Below the pieces are notes generated by a model. It saw only the letters and a program-made list of their open reading frames with translations. It had not been told where the DNA came from and made no database searches. Positions 1 through 8,474 of a DNA stretch of 52,076 nucleotides are shown here, in pieces. The DNA lies in NCBI GenBank assembly GCA_017936765.1, contig JAGBEX010000037.1, positions 1 to 52,076 of the forward strand, written 5' to 3'. Position 1 is the stretch's first letter. Each line of letters opens with the position of its first letter. The position numbers and the translations under genes are program-made. Source of the stretch: Clostridia bacterium. Its GTDB lineage: Bacteria; Bacillota; Clostridia; Christensenellales; Aristaeellaceae.

Positions 1-911
1 CCCTTGCCGGGGTCGAAGCCGTCCAGCTCAGCCAGCAGCTGGTTCAGGGTCTGCTCCCGCTCGTCATTGCCGCCCATGCCGTGGCCATCGCGCTTCTTGC
101 CAATGGTGTCGATCTCGTCAATGAACACGATGCAAGGTGCTTTTTCGTTGGCCTGCTTGAACAGATCCCGCACCTTGGCCGCGCCCATGCCCACGAACAT
201 CTCCACAAATTCCGAGCCGGAAATGGAGAAGAAAGGCACATTAGCCTCACCTGCCACAGCCTTGGCCAGCATGGTTTTGCCCGTGCCGGGAGGGCCAACC
301 AGCAGCGCGCCCTTGGGCATGGAGGCGCCGATCTTCTTATACTTCTCCGGTGCGTGCAGATAGTCCACAATCTCCATCAGGGATTCCTTGGCTTCCTCTT
401 CGCCCGCCACATCCTTGAACTTGATGCTGGTGGTGGACGGCACATACACCTTGGCGCTGGACTTGCCAAACTGCATCATGGGCATTCCGCCGGCACCGTT
501 TTTCATCATGTGCTTGGTCATCATGCGACCAATGAAGGTAAACAGCGCAATGGGCAGTATCCAGCTGATCAGAAAGCTGATGATGGGGTTGGGTTCCTCC
601 GCCTTCACCTGGCCGAAGGCGCAGCCGGAAGCATACAGCCTGTCCACCAGACTGTCGTCGTTGAAGGTCACGGTGCGGAAAATCTGCGGTTCCGCCTCCG
701 TACCCATGATGTAATGGATATAGTCCTCCTCCACCTGCACCAGATGCACTTCCTTGGCGTCCAGGTGCTTGAGGAAGGTGCCGTAGTCCACCTCGGTGAT
801 CCTGCCATCCAGCACAGAAGGCACCACCAGCAGGTTGAACAGCAGCAGCACGGCCAGCATGATCAAGTAGAACGTCAAAACCGGTTTCTTTGGCGTTTTG
901 ACCATTTTCAT
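1..911 (-). CDS. ftsH: ATP-dependent zinc metalloprotease FtsH, N-terminal part (cut by window edge)
   Basis: This is the first 303 codons of the membrane-bound AAA+ protease that degrades misfolded membrane proteins and some regulators. An N-terminal membrane segment (about residues 8-28) is followed by an extracytoplasmic region, a second membrane segment (about 108-125) and the AAA+ module. Walker A GPPGTGKT is at 206-213 and Walker B FIDEID at 263-268; the sequence leaves the window inside the second region of homology ([20 protein letters not shown]). The zinc site HEXXH lies outside. The ATG at 911 follows GGAAAGGGGAG and begins [10 protein letters not shown]. It is the last gene seen after the EPS operon, 103 bases beyond the GT4 stop, and could be co-transcribed or have its own promoter. 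Identity is certain; completeness cannot be judged. Confidence 0.95.
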   Translation of the reverse strand, partial: MKMVKTPKKPVLTFYLIMLAVLLLFNLLVVPSVLDGRITEVDYGTFLKHLDAKEVHLVQVEEDYIHYIMGTEAEPQIFRTVTFNDDSLVDRLYASGCAFGQVKAEEPNPIISFLISWILPIALFTFIGRMMTKHMMKNGAGGMPMMQFGKSSAKVYVPSTTSIKFKDVAGEEEAKESLMEIVDYLHAPEKYKKIGASMPKGALLVGPPGTGKTMLAKAVAGEANVPFFSISGSEFVEMFVGMGAAKVRDLFKQANEKAPCIVFIDEIDTIGKKRDGHGMGGNDEREQTLNQLLAELDGFDPGK

Positions 912-1014
912 CGTTTGCACTCCCCTTTCCATGTTACACTCCCATGGTAGGGTTGCAAAATGAACTGAAAATAAACTAATGTGAAATGAATCGTAAACAA
1001 AAGCAGGCGGTGGA

Positions 1015-2190
1015 TCACATTTCCACCGCTTGCTGCTGTTTGTGTATGCTGTTGGCCTGCAAAAAGCCCTCCGTGGTTTGATCCTCCGTCATGGCGCAGG
1101 CCAGGGCGTAGGCGTTGTCGATAAGCCTGCACCGCTCCTCCTGGGGCATTGCCTCCATGCGGCTCAGCAGCGCCACCAGGGCGTCCGCATCTCCCGGGGG
1201 CAGCAGGAAGCCGTTCTCCCCGTCCCGGATCAGCCCATCAAAGCCCTCGCCCCGGCTGGCAATGGGGATGCACCCCTGCGCCATGGCTTCCAGGTACACC
1301 ATGCCGTAGGTCTCCGGGCTGCTGACCATGGCAAAGATGTCCGCCTGCTTCATGCGCTGCAGGGCTTCCTCCCGGGGCAGCCAACCGGTAAAGGTGATGT
1401 TCTCGCATCCGGTCGCCATTTCTTCCAGCCGCGCTCTCTCCTGTCCGTCACCCACGATGGTCAGCTCCGCTTTGCCGCCCAGGCGCTTCACCGCTTCGAT
1501 CAGCGTGTCCACGTTCTTCAGCGGAATCAGCTGCCCCACGTAGATCAGCTTCAGCCCGCCAGGCTGCTGCTTCCTGGCGGCGATCTCCTCCGGGCTGCCC
1601 AGCAGCTCAGCCTCAATGCCCGTATACACTGGCACCGGCGCTTTGCCGCAGCTGGTCAGGTACTCCCGTACCCGCTTGTTGCGGCAGCCCCAGGTGTTCA
1701 GCCTGCGGATGAACCGCAGCATTTTTCCTTGCTTATCTCTGTATTTCAAAAGGTTGCAGTCCATGTTGTGGAAGTCCCCCAGGGTGCATTCGCAGTCAGC
1801 GAATATCTCCGTTACTCCGGTGAAGGCCGTGGGGAAATGCACAAACACCTTGTCTGCCGTCCAGCCCAGTTCCTTTTTCATGCGGCGCAGCTGGGCATTG
1901 ATCGCCTTTGCCTGATGCAACTCCGGGTAGGTTCGCCGGGGCGTCAGCAGCTGATACTGGATCAGCCGCACCGACACCCCCTCAATGGCATAGTCCCGGG
2001 TTCGCGGCCAAAGATAGCGCAAATGCCCCGGCGCAATCTCCTTCACCGGCCAATAGGACAGATGCACCACCTGCACCCGATGCCCTTTTTCCACCAGCTT
2101 CTTGGCAAAGTAGTGGATCACCTTGGTATCCTGCACCAGGCCGACTTCCCTGGGCGAAGGATAGTGATGGGTATAAACGATGATGTTCAT
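1015..2190 (-). CDS. GT4-family glycosyltransferase, end of EPS operon
   Basis: A 391-residue GT-B fold retaining glycosyltransferase that would add a sugar from a nucleotide donor to the lipid-linked EPS repeat unit on the cytoplasmic face. The N-terminal half ([17 protein letters not shown]) has the Rossmann start typical of GT4 acceptor domains. The C-terminal half has [33 protein letters not shown] and the donor-binding EX7E region [16 protein letters not shown] near residues 286-301. The start follows GAGAGAG. It is the last biosynthetic gene of the operon, 7 bases after the Alg13-like gene. Donor and acceptor sugars cannot be told from sequence. Confidence 0.85.
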   Translation of the reverse strand: MNIIVYTHHYPSPREVGLVQDTKVIHYFAKKLVEKGHRVQVVHLSYWPVKEIAPGHLRYLWPRTRDYAIEGVSVRLIQYQLLTPRRTYPELHQAKAINAQLRRMKKELGWTADKVFVHFPTAFTGVTEIFADCECTLGDFHNMDCNLLKYRDKQGKMLRFIRRLNTWGCRNKRVREYLTSCGKAPVPVYTGIEAELLGSPEEIAARKQQPGGLKLIYVGQLIPLKNVDTLIEAVKRLGGKAELTIVGDGQERARLEEMATGCENITFTGWLPREEALQRMKQADIFAMVSSPETYGMVYLEAMAQGCIPIASRGEGFDGLIRDGENGFLLPPGDADALVALLSRMEAMPQEERCRLIDNAYALACAMTEDQTTEGFLQANSIHKQQQAVEM

Positions 2191-2197
2191 GGCTCTC

Positions 2198-2683
2198 TCA
2201 CCCCATCAGGCTCTGGATATACCCGTCAATGTCATTCACAATGGTCTGCGTGTTGGACTCATAGCTGCGGAAGGTCATGCTGGATGCCTTCTCCACCGCC
2301 TCGGCCAGCTGATCCGGCTCCATGCAGGGCAGCACCAGGTCAAGCCCGGCAAACATATCCATGATCTGCAACTGGTGGTCGTCCACGTGTTCGCCATACT
2401 GGGCGCGGCGGGGAACCACGATCACCTTCTTGCCCAGCTTCACCGCCTTAATGATCGCACCGGTGCCGCCATGGGTGATGATGATATCCGCCCTGTTCAT
2501 TTCCTGATTGAAGCGCTCCGTGTCCATAAAGGCTTCGCTGGGAAACTTCTGGGGCATATAGCTGCTGGCGCCCCGCTGGGCAAAGATGTCCCCGGTGAGC
2601 TTTCCCTCCGCCACCAGCTTATCCACGCTTTGCAGCAGCCGGTCAAAGGGAAACTTCTGCGAACCCAGCACAATAAAGATCAT
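2198..2683 (-). CDS. Alg13/PssE-like glycosyltransferase subunit (donor-binding half)
   Basis: A 161-residue protein matching the C-terminal GT28-type donor domain: MIFIVLGSQKFPFDRLL at the start, then the signature ADIIITHGGTGAIIKAVKLG, then VVPRRAQYGEHVDDHQLQ. In this family (Alg13, PssE, CpsG/EpsF types) the small soluble protein binds the UDP-sugar and pairs with a membrane-associated Alg14-like partner. That partner is the gene just upstream: the start ATG at 2683 overlaps its stop as ATGA, so the two are translationally coupled. A longer reading starting at 2740 is possible but would overlap the partner by 58 bases and lacks family similarity at its N-terminus. Function as a subunit is confident; the sugar is unknown. 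Confidence 0.85.
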   Translation of the reverse strand: MIFIVLGSQKFPFDRLLQSVDKLVAEGKLTGDIFAQRGASSYMPQKFPSEAFMDTERFNQEMNRADIIITHGGTGAIIKAVKLGKKVIVVPRRAQYGEHVDDHQLQIMDMFAGLDLVLPCMEPDQLAEAVEKASSMTFRSYESNTQTIVNDIDGYIQSLMG

Positions 2684-3138
2684 CAGTAGATCCCTCCCCG
2701 ATACACGGCCTTGGGGTACACCTCGAGCATACTCTCCCATTGCACATAAAACCTGTCAGCAAACCGATACAGGAACCGCCCTGTGAGATTGCCGCTGGTC
2801 ACCTTGGCAAAGGATTCGATGAACACCAGCTTGCGCCTGAACAATTTGGCGATCAGGCAAAAGGGGATCACCGCCAGCGCTCCGGTGGAGATCACCAGAT
2901 CCGGCCGCTCCTTCAAAAAGACCCACAGTTCCTTGCAGGCGATGACCACCATCTTGGGCAGAAACGCTGGCTCGTGCCGGTTCACCTGCGGCACATAGTA
3001 GGTGGTCTGCCCGGTGGGAGAAGCCTTGTAGGCAGTCTTTTCCGTAATGACGCAACAAGGATACTTCTCCATCAGGGGTTTAAGCATCATCAATTGCTCC
3101 AGATGCCCGCCGGAGGAGGCAATGAATGCGATCTTCAT
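2683..3138 (-). CDS. Alg14/PssD-like glycosyltransferase subunit (acceptor/membrane half)
   Basis: A 151-residue partner of the Alg13-like protein. It starts MKIAFIASSGGHLEQLMML, with the GGHLEQL motif diagnostic for Alg14/PssD/CpsF proteins, followed by PDLVISTGALAVIPFCLIAK and FIESFAKVTSGNLTGRFLY, also typical of the family. Alg14-type proteins bind the lipid-linked acceptor at the membrane and recruit the donor-binding subunit; together they make a split GT-B enzyme. The ATG at 3138 follows GAGGCGTTACCT. It lies 15 bases downstream of the VanZ-like gene within the EPS operon. Confidence 0.85.
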   Translation of the reverse strand: MKIAFIASSGGHLEQLMMLKPLMEKYPCCVITEKTAYKASPTGQTTYYVPQVNRHEPAFLPKMVVIACKELWVFLKERPDLVISTGALAVIPFCLIAKLFRRKLVFIESFAKVTSGNLTGRFLYRFADRFYVQWESMLEVYPKAVYRGGIY

Positions 3139-3153
3139 AGGTAACGCCTCGGT

Positions 3154-3813
3154 TCATTTCGTTTTGACAAAGAGTTTGTAGCCGCCCCAGCCCAGCAGCG
3201 CGCCCAGCACATTGGCCACCAGGTCTTCCAGGTCGCACTCGCCAATGTGCAGTACATACTGGATGGACTCAATGGCTGTGGTGAACACAATGCCCGCCAC
3301 CAGCACATACAGCAGCTTGTCGCTCTTTTGGGGGCAGCAGCCTGCCAGGCAGAAGCCAAAGGGCAGGAACAGGGCGATGTTTAGCAGCACGTGTCCCAGC
3401 GGCTCCACCGAGCCGGTGGTAAAGGCGCGCTGGATCTTGTAAAAGCCGAAGAGGATCTTCGTGCTGCTGGTGCCGTCGCGGGAAAACAACGTCACATACC
3501 CGATGGCCAGCACAAAAATCGCCAGCAGCGCCACCATCAGCTTGTTCACCCGCTGGCCGTGGCGCTTCATCCCCCGTATGCCCATGGCGATCAACCCAAA
3601 GGGGAAGATCACCGAGAACAGCAGCAGAATATCCTGGGGGCCGCCCAGCACATGGGTACACATCCGCAGTACAGCGCAGATCACCACTGCCACCGGCAGC
3701 AGGATCAGCGCCATGTGGACAGGCTTTGCCTCCACCCTGGGATGATCCATCAGCACCTGCAAGCCCAAGAGGCACCCGCACACAACAAAGGTATACATCA
3801 TAAATAGAGGCAT
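3154..3813 (-). CDS. VanZ-like membrane protein
   Basis: A 219-residue integral membrane protein with about six hydrophobic segments. The C-terminal part carries the VanZ-like pattern: EPLGHVLLNIALFLPFGF, then TTAIESIQYVLHIGECDLED and LVANVLGALLGWGGY. VanZ-like proteins are common in Gram-positive envelope and polysaccharide loci, and VanZ itself gives low-level teicoplanin resistance, but their biochemical activity is unsettled. The start at 3813 follows AGGAGAATCAACC. It sits 12 bases after the deacetylase gene, so an envelope or EPS role is inferred from context. Glycopeptide resistance should not be assumed. Confidence 0.8.
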   Translation of the reverse strand: MPLFMMYTFVVCGCLLGLQVLMDHPRVEAKPVHMALILLPVAVVICAVLRMCTHVLGGPQDILLLFSVIFPFGLIAMGIRGMKRHGQRVNKLMVALLAIFVLAIGYVTLFSRDGTSSTKILFGFYKIQRAFTTGSVEPLGHVLLNIALFLPFGFCLAGCCPQKSDKLLYVLVAGIVFTTAIESIQYVLHIGECDLEDLVANVLGALLGWGGYKLFVKTK

Positions 3814-3825
3814 GGTTGATTCTCC

Positions 3826-4506
3826 TCAGCGATCGTAGAATTCCAGGGTGGTATCGTCAATGGACAGGCGCGGCAGGGTGAAGGGATCGTTGTGGTTCCC
3901 CCGCAGCAGCGGACGCCCCTTCACCGCATAGGCCAGGGTATAGCCCGCCTCCCGCATCAGTTCCAGCGTGGTATCGTTATAGGAGCCAAAGGGATAAGCA
4001 AAATACTTGCAGGACCTGTTCAGCAGTTTTTCCAGCGCTGCTTTGGAATCCACCAATTCATGGCGCTGCTTCTCCCCGTCGGCCTGACCCATACGGGTGT
4101 GATCCGTGCCATGGGAGCCGATGGTCACCAGTGGGTCGGCTGCAAGTTCCAGCAGCTGCGCGGTGGTGAGATACCCGGGCTGATCCAGCTTGTCCGTCAG
4201 CACAAAGACCGTGAAGGGAATGCCCTTTCCCTTCAGAAAGGGATAGGCAATGGTATACACATCCTCCAGGCCGTCGTCAAAGGTGATGGCCGCCTTGCCG
4301 CCGGGACGACCGGGCTGCCCCATCTCCTCCAGGGAGATATACGGCCCATGGCGCAGCACGAAATCATGGAATTTCGCCGTATCCAGCTTGCGCCCGGTCA
4401 GCTCCAGCGCCGGATGGCTGGACACATTGTGGAAGGCGTAAATGCGGTCGTTGGGCAAGTGCAAAAGCAGGTTCAGGTAAGCCTTCTTAAGCGTGCGTTT
4501 CAGCAT
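3826..4506 (-). CDS. Polysaccharide deacetylase (carbohydrate esterase family 4)
   Basis: A 226-residue NodB-homology protein. CE4 motifs are in order: motif 1 TFDDG near residue 95, motif 2 SHGTDH (the metal-binding H-x3-H type) near 151, and motif 3 YPFGSYND near 195. Such enzymes remove N- or O-acetyl groups from peptidoglycan, chitin-like or EPS chains using a divalent metal. There is no obvious cleavable signal peptide, so it may act on cytoplasmic or membrane-linked intermediates, or be a weakly secreted form. Its ATG at 4506 follows AGGAGGCGCACC inside the end of the upstream GT4 gene (20-base overlap), indicating tight coupling. The substrate is inferred to be the EPS made by this operon. 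Confidence 0.85.
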   Translation of the reverse strand: MLKRTLKKAYLNLLLHLPNDRIYAFHNVSSHPALELTGRKLDTAKFHDFVLRHGPYISLEEMGQPGRPGGKAAITFDDGLEDVYTIAYPFLKGKGIPFTVFVLTDKLDQPGYLTTAQLLELAADPLVTIGSHGTDHTRMGQADGEKQRHELVDSKAALEKLLNRSCKYFAYPFGSYNDTTLELMREAGYTLAYAVKGRPLLRGNHNDPFTLPRLSIDDTTLEFYDR

Positions 4507-5617
4507 GGTGCGCCTCCTGGGTCAATGTCACAAACTGTTCCGCGCAAATGCGCCAGGAGAAGCGTTCCAGCAGCAGGCGGGAGCTTTCGGCCAGGTCGCC
4601 CTCCGCAGGCTTTTCCCCGCAGACCCACTCCCCTGCCTGCTCGATGGTATCGCACAGGCAATGCCCGGCCATGCCCTGCAAAATGGCATCCGGCCCCGGA
4701 GCGTGCAGCGCCGCTGCGGAGGAGCGGTAATACACCGCCTCCATCAGCGCCATGCCGAAGATCTCCCGCTCGCAAATGTTCAGGAAATAGTCCGCGATCC
4801 AATGGATCTCCCACATCTGCTCGTAGGGTACCCGCTGGATCATCTGCACCTGCTCCTGCAAGCCCAGCTCGGCGATCTTCGCTTGGATCTTCTCCTGCAG
4901 GTAGCCCTCGCCCACCATCAGCAGCTTCACATCCCTGCGCTGACGGATGGCGTCCAGCAGCTCCACCACCTCCACCGGATGCTTCTCCGGCTTCAGCCGC
5001 CCCACAAAGCTGACGATCACGTCCTCCGGCTTGTAGCCATAGCGGCACCGCAGCTCATTGCGGTCGTGCTGAGCATAGTCGGTCTTGAGCCTGGAGGCAT
5101 CCAGTCCCACCGGGGCAATGGTGCAGTTATGCACGCCCAGGGCAGCCAGCTCTTCCTTCACGGCGGCAGACTTGGCCATCACCGGCAGACGCTTGTAGAT
5201 CCGCAGCGTACCCGCCTCGAAGAACACGTCCATCACCCTGGACTTCAGGTTGCGCTGGGCGCTGTGGGCAATGCCGATATACGGCACGAACGCAATGCCA
5301 TGCCTCTGGCAAAAGCGGTAGATCCTGGGCAAAAAGAGCTGCGTGTCCGAAAAGAGCAGCAGGCCGTCCAGATCGGCATCCAGCTCCTTCGCCTGCATGA
5401 TGCCATGCACACCAATGGCCGGCACCGGGATGTAGCGGATCTCCAGCCCCTCGCCCAGCTGCTCGCAGCTGCGGGGCTTATCCTTGGCCACGCATTTGTA
5501 GATGGTGACACGATGGCCCAGGCCTGTCAGTTGCCTGCCCAGGCCGATCTCCTGGCTGTGGTAGAAGCCCTTCTTGCCAAAGCCGCCGATGATGGTCACC
5601 AATATGCCCAGATGCAT
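4487..5617 (-). CDS. GT4-family glycosyltransferase, EPS operon
   Basis: A 376-residue GT-B glycosyltransferase. It starts MHLGILVTIIGGFGKKGFYH with a glycine-rich loop of the acceptor domain. The donor domain shows VSFVGRLKPEKHPVEVVELL, LLMVGEGYLQEKIQAKIAEL and the EX7E region around EREIFGMALMEAVYY. The ATG at 5617 was chosen because it follows AGGGAGGTG at a normal distance and gives the canonical N-terminus; the frame is open further upstream (to 5734) but would overlap the flippase. The 3' end overlaps the deacetylase by 20 bases. It probably adds one sugar of the EPS repeat unit; specificity is unknown. Confidence 0.85.
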   Translation of the reverse strand: MHLGILVTIIGGFGKKGFYHSQEIGLGRQLTGLGHRVTIYKCVAKDKPRSCEQLGEGLEIRYIPVPAIGVHGIMQAKELDADLDGLLLFSDTQLFLPRIYRFCQRHGIAFVPYIGIAHSAQRNLKSRVMDVFFEAGTLRIYKRLPVMAKSAAVKEELAALGVHNCTIAPVGLDASRLKTDYAQHDRNELRCRYGYKPEDVIVSFVGRLKPEKHPVEVVELLDAIRQRRDVKLLMVGEGYLQEKIQAKIAELGLQEQVQMIQRVPYEQMWEIHWIADYFLNICEREIFGMALMEAVYYRSSAAALHAPGPDAILQGMAGHCLCDTIEQAGEWVCGEKPAEGDLAESSRLLLERFSWRICAEQFVTLTQEAHHAETHA

Positions 5618-5634
5618 CCCCGCACCTCCCTTGA

Positions 5635-7158
5635 TCACTTCTTCAGGCGTTTCAACACCATGCACCATTCCGACGGTGCAAACACCACTGCCAGATGCAC
5701 CACCCCGCCGATGGCAGCGTACACCGCCACGCACAGGATCAGCCCCAGCCAGCTATCCGGCATATACAGCCGGGAGAGACCCGTGAACAGCACCGTGATG
5801 ATGGCGCAGGACAGCACGTTGCGCAGAATTTGCGGATAGAAGGTACTCAGCGGCTGGTGCAGCACGTGCGCCATATATAGCGGGTTCGACACAAAATTGA
5901 TGAACCCCACCAGCACCACCGTTGTCCACACCACCGCATCGATGCCCAGATTGGTGTAGCGGATCAGCAGAAACATCCCCACCACATTCAGCACGCCGGT
6001 GACGATGGTCACCACGCAGGGTACCTTCTGCTTCACGGTGAGGGTATAGATATAATACAGCGGTTTCATGCAACCGCTGGCCACGCTGGTCATCACGGTG
6101 ATCACCGTGAGCCGGTACACCAGCGCAATGTCCTCACCCGGGATCCACAGCTTGTAGTAGGCCATGCCCAGGGCAAAGAAGCCCGCAAAGGCCAGGTTGG
6201 CCAGCATACCGGAAAGCTTCATGGACAGCTTCAGCTCCTGCAAAAGCTTATCCATCTTGTTTTCCGCATAGGAGCGCAGCAGCATGGGCTGAAAGGCCTG
6301 CGCCACCACCTGATACAGGCTGTGGAAGATCAGATCGATGCTCTTGGCAATGGCCAGCTGCCCCATGGCCAGGGGCGAGAGCATCAGGTTGCAAATAGCC
6401 AGATCCAGGCCGTTGTGCAAAAGCACGCCCAGGTCGTTCAGCGAGGACCATATGCCGTCGCCCACCAGCTTCTTCACCGCATCCCGGCTGAAATCGACGC
6501 GTTTCACCCGCAGCTGCGGGGTATAGCGCCGGGTGATCCACACATTGGAGGCCACCACCACCGCGCCCGCCGCCAGCAGACCCAAGCCCACATAGGCCAC
6601 GCGGGGCTGAAGGAAGCGGTAGATCACCACCAGGAGCAGCGCCTCTGCCGCGTAGGACAGCAGCTTGAACACGCCCACCACATCCAGCCGGTTGGCAATG
6701 TGGGCGCCCGCGCCAAACACGGTGAACACCGTCACCAGCAGGAAATTGATGAACACGATCAGGAACAGCAGCTTCACGTCCCCCACCAGCTCCGAGGGGA
6801 TCACGAAGATTTTTTCAAGGAAGAGGATGCACCCCACCGCCACGGCCATCACCAGGCCGCCCAGCACCACATCGCCATAAAACGTGGAGGAGAAGAACAC
6901 ATTGGCCTTCTTCATGTCTCCGTTGTGGTAGGCCACCGCAATATGCCTGGCCGCAAAGGAATTCAGCGCCAGGGTGATGATGGTGGCATACTGCGCCACG
7001 CTTTTGGCCAGGGACACAAAACCATAGGCCGCCGTACCCACCGTGCTGGTGATGAAGGGCGTCAGCACCAGGGTGATCATATAGTTGATCATAAAGGCCG
7101 CCCCGGTGATGAGCATCGTGCGCAAAAGCCGCTTCATGCCGGAACCCTCAGCCGTCAC
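5635..7158 (-). CDS. Wzx-like polysaccharide repeat-unit flippase
   Basis: A 507-residue polytopic protein of the MOP/MATE superfamily (polysaccharide transport type), with about 12-14 hydrophobic segments from MLITGAAFMINYMITLVLTP onward. The family flips undecaprenyl-diphosphate-linked oligosaccharides across the cytoplasmic membrane. A GTG at 7158 overlaps the polymerase stop as GTGA and follows GAAGGAG by 9 bases; an alternative ATG at 7137 gives MKRLLRT and also has a weak GAGGG. I prefer the GTG. Together with the adjacent Wzy-like polymerase and Wzc-like protein it defines a Wzx/Wzy-dependent pathway. Confidence 0.88.
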   Translation of the reverse strand: MTAEGSGMKRLLRTMLITGAAFMINYMITLVLTPFITSTVGTAAYGFVSLAKSVAQYATIITLALNSFAARHIAVAYHNGDMKKANVFFSSTFYGDVVLGGLVMAVAVGCILFLEKIFVIPSELVGDVKLLFLIVFINFLLVTVFTVFGAGAHIANRLDVVGVFKLLSYAAEALLLVVIYRFLQPRVAYVGLGLLAAGAVVVASNVWITRRYTPQLRVKRVDFSRDAVKKLVGDGIWSSLNDLGVLLHNGLDLAICNLMLSPLAMGQLAIAKSIDLIFHSLYQVVAQAFQPMLLRSYAENKMDKLLQELKLSMKLSGMLANLAFAGFFALGMAYYKLWIPGEDIALVYRLTVITVMTSVASGCMKPLYYIYTLTVKQKVPCVVTIVTGVLNVVGMFLLIRYTNLGIDAVVWTTVVLVGFINFVSNPLYMAHVLHQPLSTFYPQILRNVLSCAIITVLFTGLSRLYMPDSWLGLILCVAVYAAIGGVVHLAVVFAPSEWCMVLKRLKK

Positions 7159-8435
7159 AGATGATCACTCCTTCGCAGCAGCGGCCCCCGGTCTGCCCTG
7201 CAGCAGGCAGCGCCCAGGGTGAAAAACAGGAACATGGTCAGGTATTCATAGGTGGTAAAAGCACGCTCGGTAAAGCCATACATCATAAAGAAGATCACAT
7301 ACCCGCTGCACCAGATGTAGCGCTCCTCGTCCAGTTCCCGGATGCGCTTCATGGTGGCCAGCATGGTGATGAAGAACATCCCCACACCCACCACGCCGGA
7401 GTTCAGCAGCATTTCGATCAGCACATTGTGGGAGCCGGACATCTGCTGCGCCATGAAGGAGTTCTCGTCAAAAGCGCTGTGCAATAGCGCCACCGCGCTC
7501 TCGTCGCGCCAGAACATGGCGTAGCCATAGCCCATCAGGGTGTGGTTGTTCATGATCAGATCCAGCGAGGCCTCCCACAGCGGAATGCGGCCGGTCAGCG
7601 TGGCATCCTTGCCCAGAGCCTCGAACAGCGGCTCAAACAGGGGGATGATCGTCAGCGCCACGATCAAAAAGCCCACGCTGCCAATCACATACATCCACCC
7701 CAGGGGCAAGCGCCATTGCAATCCCCACCGGGGCTGAAAGCGCAAAAGGTACACCACCGGCACCGCCAGGGTAAGCATAGCGCCCACATTGTGGGTCAAA
7801 AACAGCAGCACAGCCTGCACCGCCAGCACAATGATGAACAGGCTCGGCACCTGCTTGCGTTGCTGCTTGTACAGCCGCAATAGCACCACCTGTACCAGTA
7901 TGCCAAAGGCCAATTCCGATCCGGCACCGTTCTTGGCGGAGTACAAGCCAACAAAGTCGTCGGCATAGGCGGCGCTTTCCCTGTGGACATAGCTGGAAAA
8001 CAGCACCACAAACACCAGCGTGAAGCCGATAAACAGGATCTGCGCAAAGTACACCCTTTCCAGCACTTCTTGCAGGGAAAACTGGTTGCACAGCCACAGG
8101 GTGAACATCACCGTGACCGTAAAGCGAATACAGGTGATGCTCTGCTTGCTGATGCTCACCGTGACCACCATGGAGGTGACAAAAAGCACCGCCGCCAGCA
8201 TATAAATGGAGGCGTATTTCTTCCTGAGATCCAGCACCACCATTTCCATCACATTATCGGCGCTGGTCATCAGCATCACGGCGATCATCAGCAGGAACGC
8301 CACATATTCCACCACCACGCCCAGCCAATCGCCGAACACGCGGGTGAAGTTGCCCGGGAAGCCGAGGCTATTCAAAAAGATAAATGTTATGATGAGATCG
8401 ATCACGCTGCTTTTTCTGCTCGCGCTTCTCTCCAT
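7155..8435 (-). CDS. Wzy-like EPS polymerase (O-antigen ligase/polymerase superfamily)
   Basis: A 426-residue membrane protein with about 11-12 hydrophobic segments. A large extracytoplasmic loop late in the protein contains TGRIPLWEASLDLIMNNHTL, MGYGYAMFW and SGSHNVLIEMLLNSGVVGVG. This is the pattern of the Wzy_C/WaaL superfamily, in which the loop Arg and His contact the lipid-linked glycan. It would polymerise flipped repeat units. The ATG at 8435 is preferred over the one at 8441 because AGAGGGG then lies at a usable spacing. Sequence divergence is high, as usual for this family, so the call rests on topology, loop motifs and position between the flippase and Wzc-like genes. Confidence 0.8.
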   Translation of the reverse strand: MERSASRKSSVIDLIITFIFLNSLGFPGNFTRVFGDWLGVVVEYVAFLLMIAVMLMTSADNVMEMVVLDLRKKYASIYMLAAVLFVTSMVVTVSISKQSITCIRFTVTVMFTLWLCNQFSLQEVLERVYFAQILFIGFTLVFVVLFSSYVHRESAAYADDFVGLYSAKNGAGSELAFGILVQVVLLRLYKQQRKQVPSLFIIVLAVQAVLLFLTHNVGAMLTLAVPVVYLLRFQPRWGLQWRLPLGWMYVIGSVGFLIVALTIIPLFEPLFEALGKDATLTGRIPLWEASLDLIMNNHTLMGYGYAMFWRDESAVALLHSAFDENSFMAQQMSGSHNVLIEMLLNSGVVGVGMFFITMLATMKRIRELDEERYIWCSGYVIFFMMYGFTERAFTTYEYLTMFLFFTLGAACCRADRGPLLRRSDHL

Positions 8436-8474
8436 GGACATCCCCTCTTTGTTCCATTCACGCAGCAGAAAAGC

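Noticed and set aside
931..958. Promoter TTGCAA-16-TAACAT in front of ftsH
   Set aside because: The implied transcription start falls within the ftsH ribosome binding site; too weak to list.
3154..3813. Glycopeptide-resistance gene vanZ
   Set aside because: Only the general VanZ-like fold is seen; no van ligase or regulator is nearby and the context is EPS synthesis.
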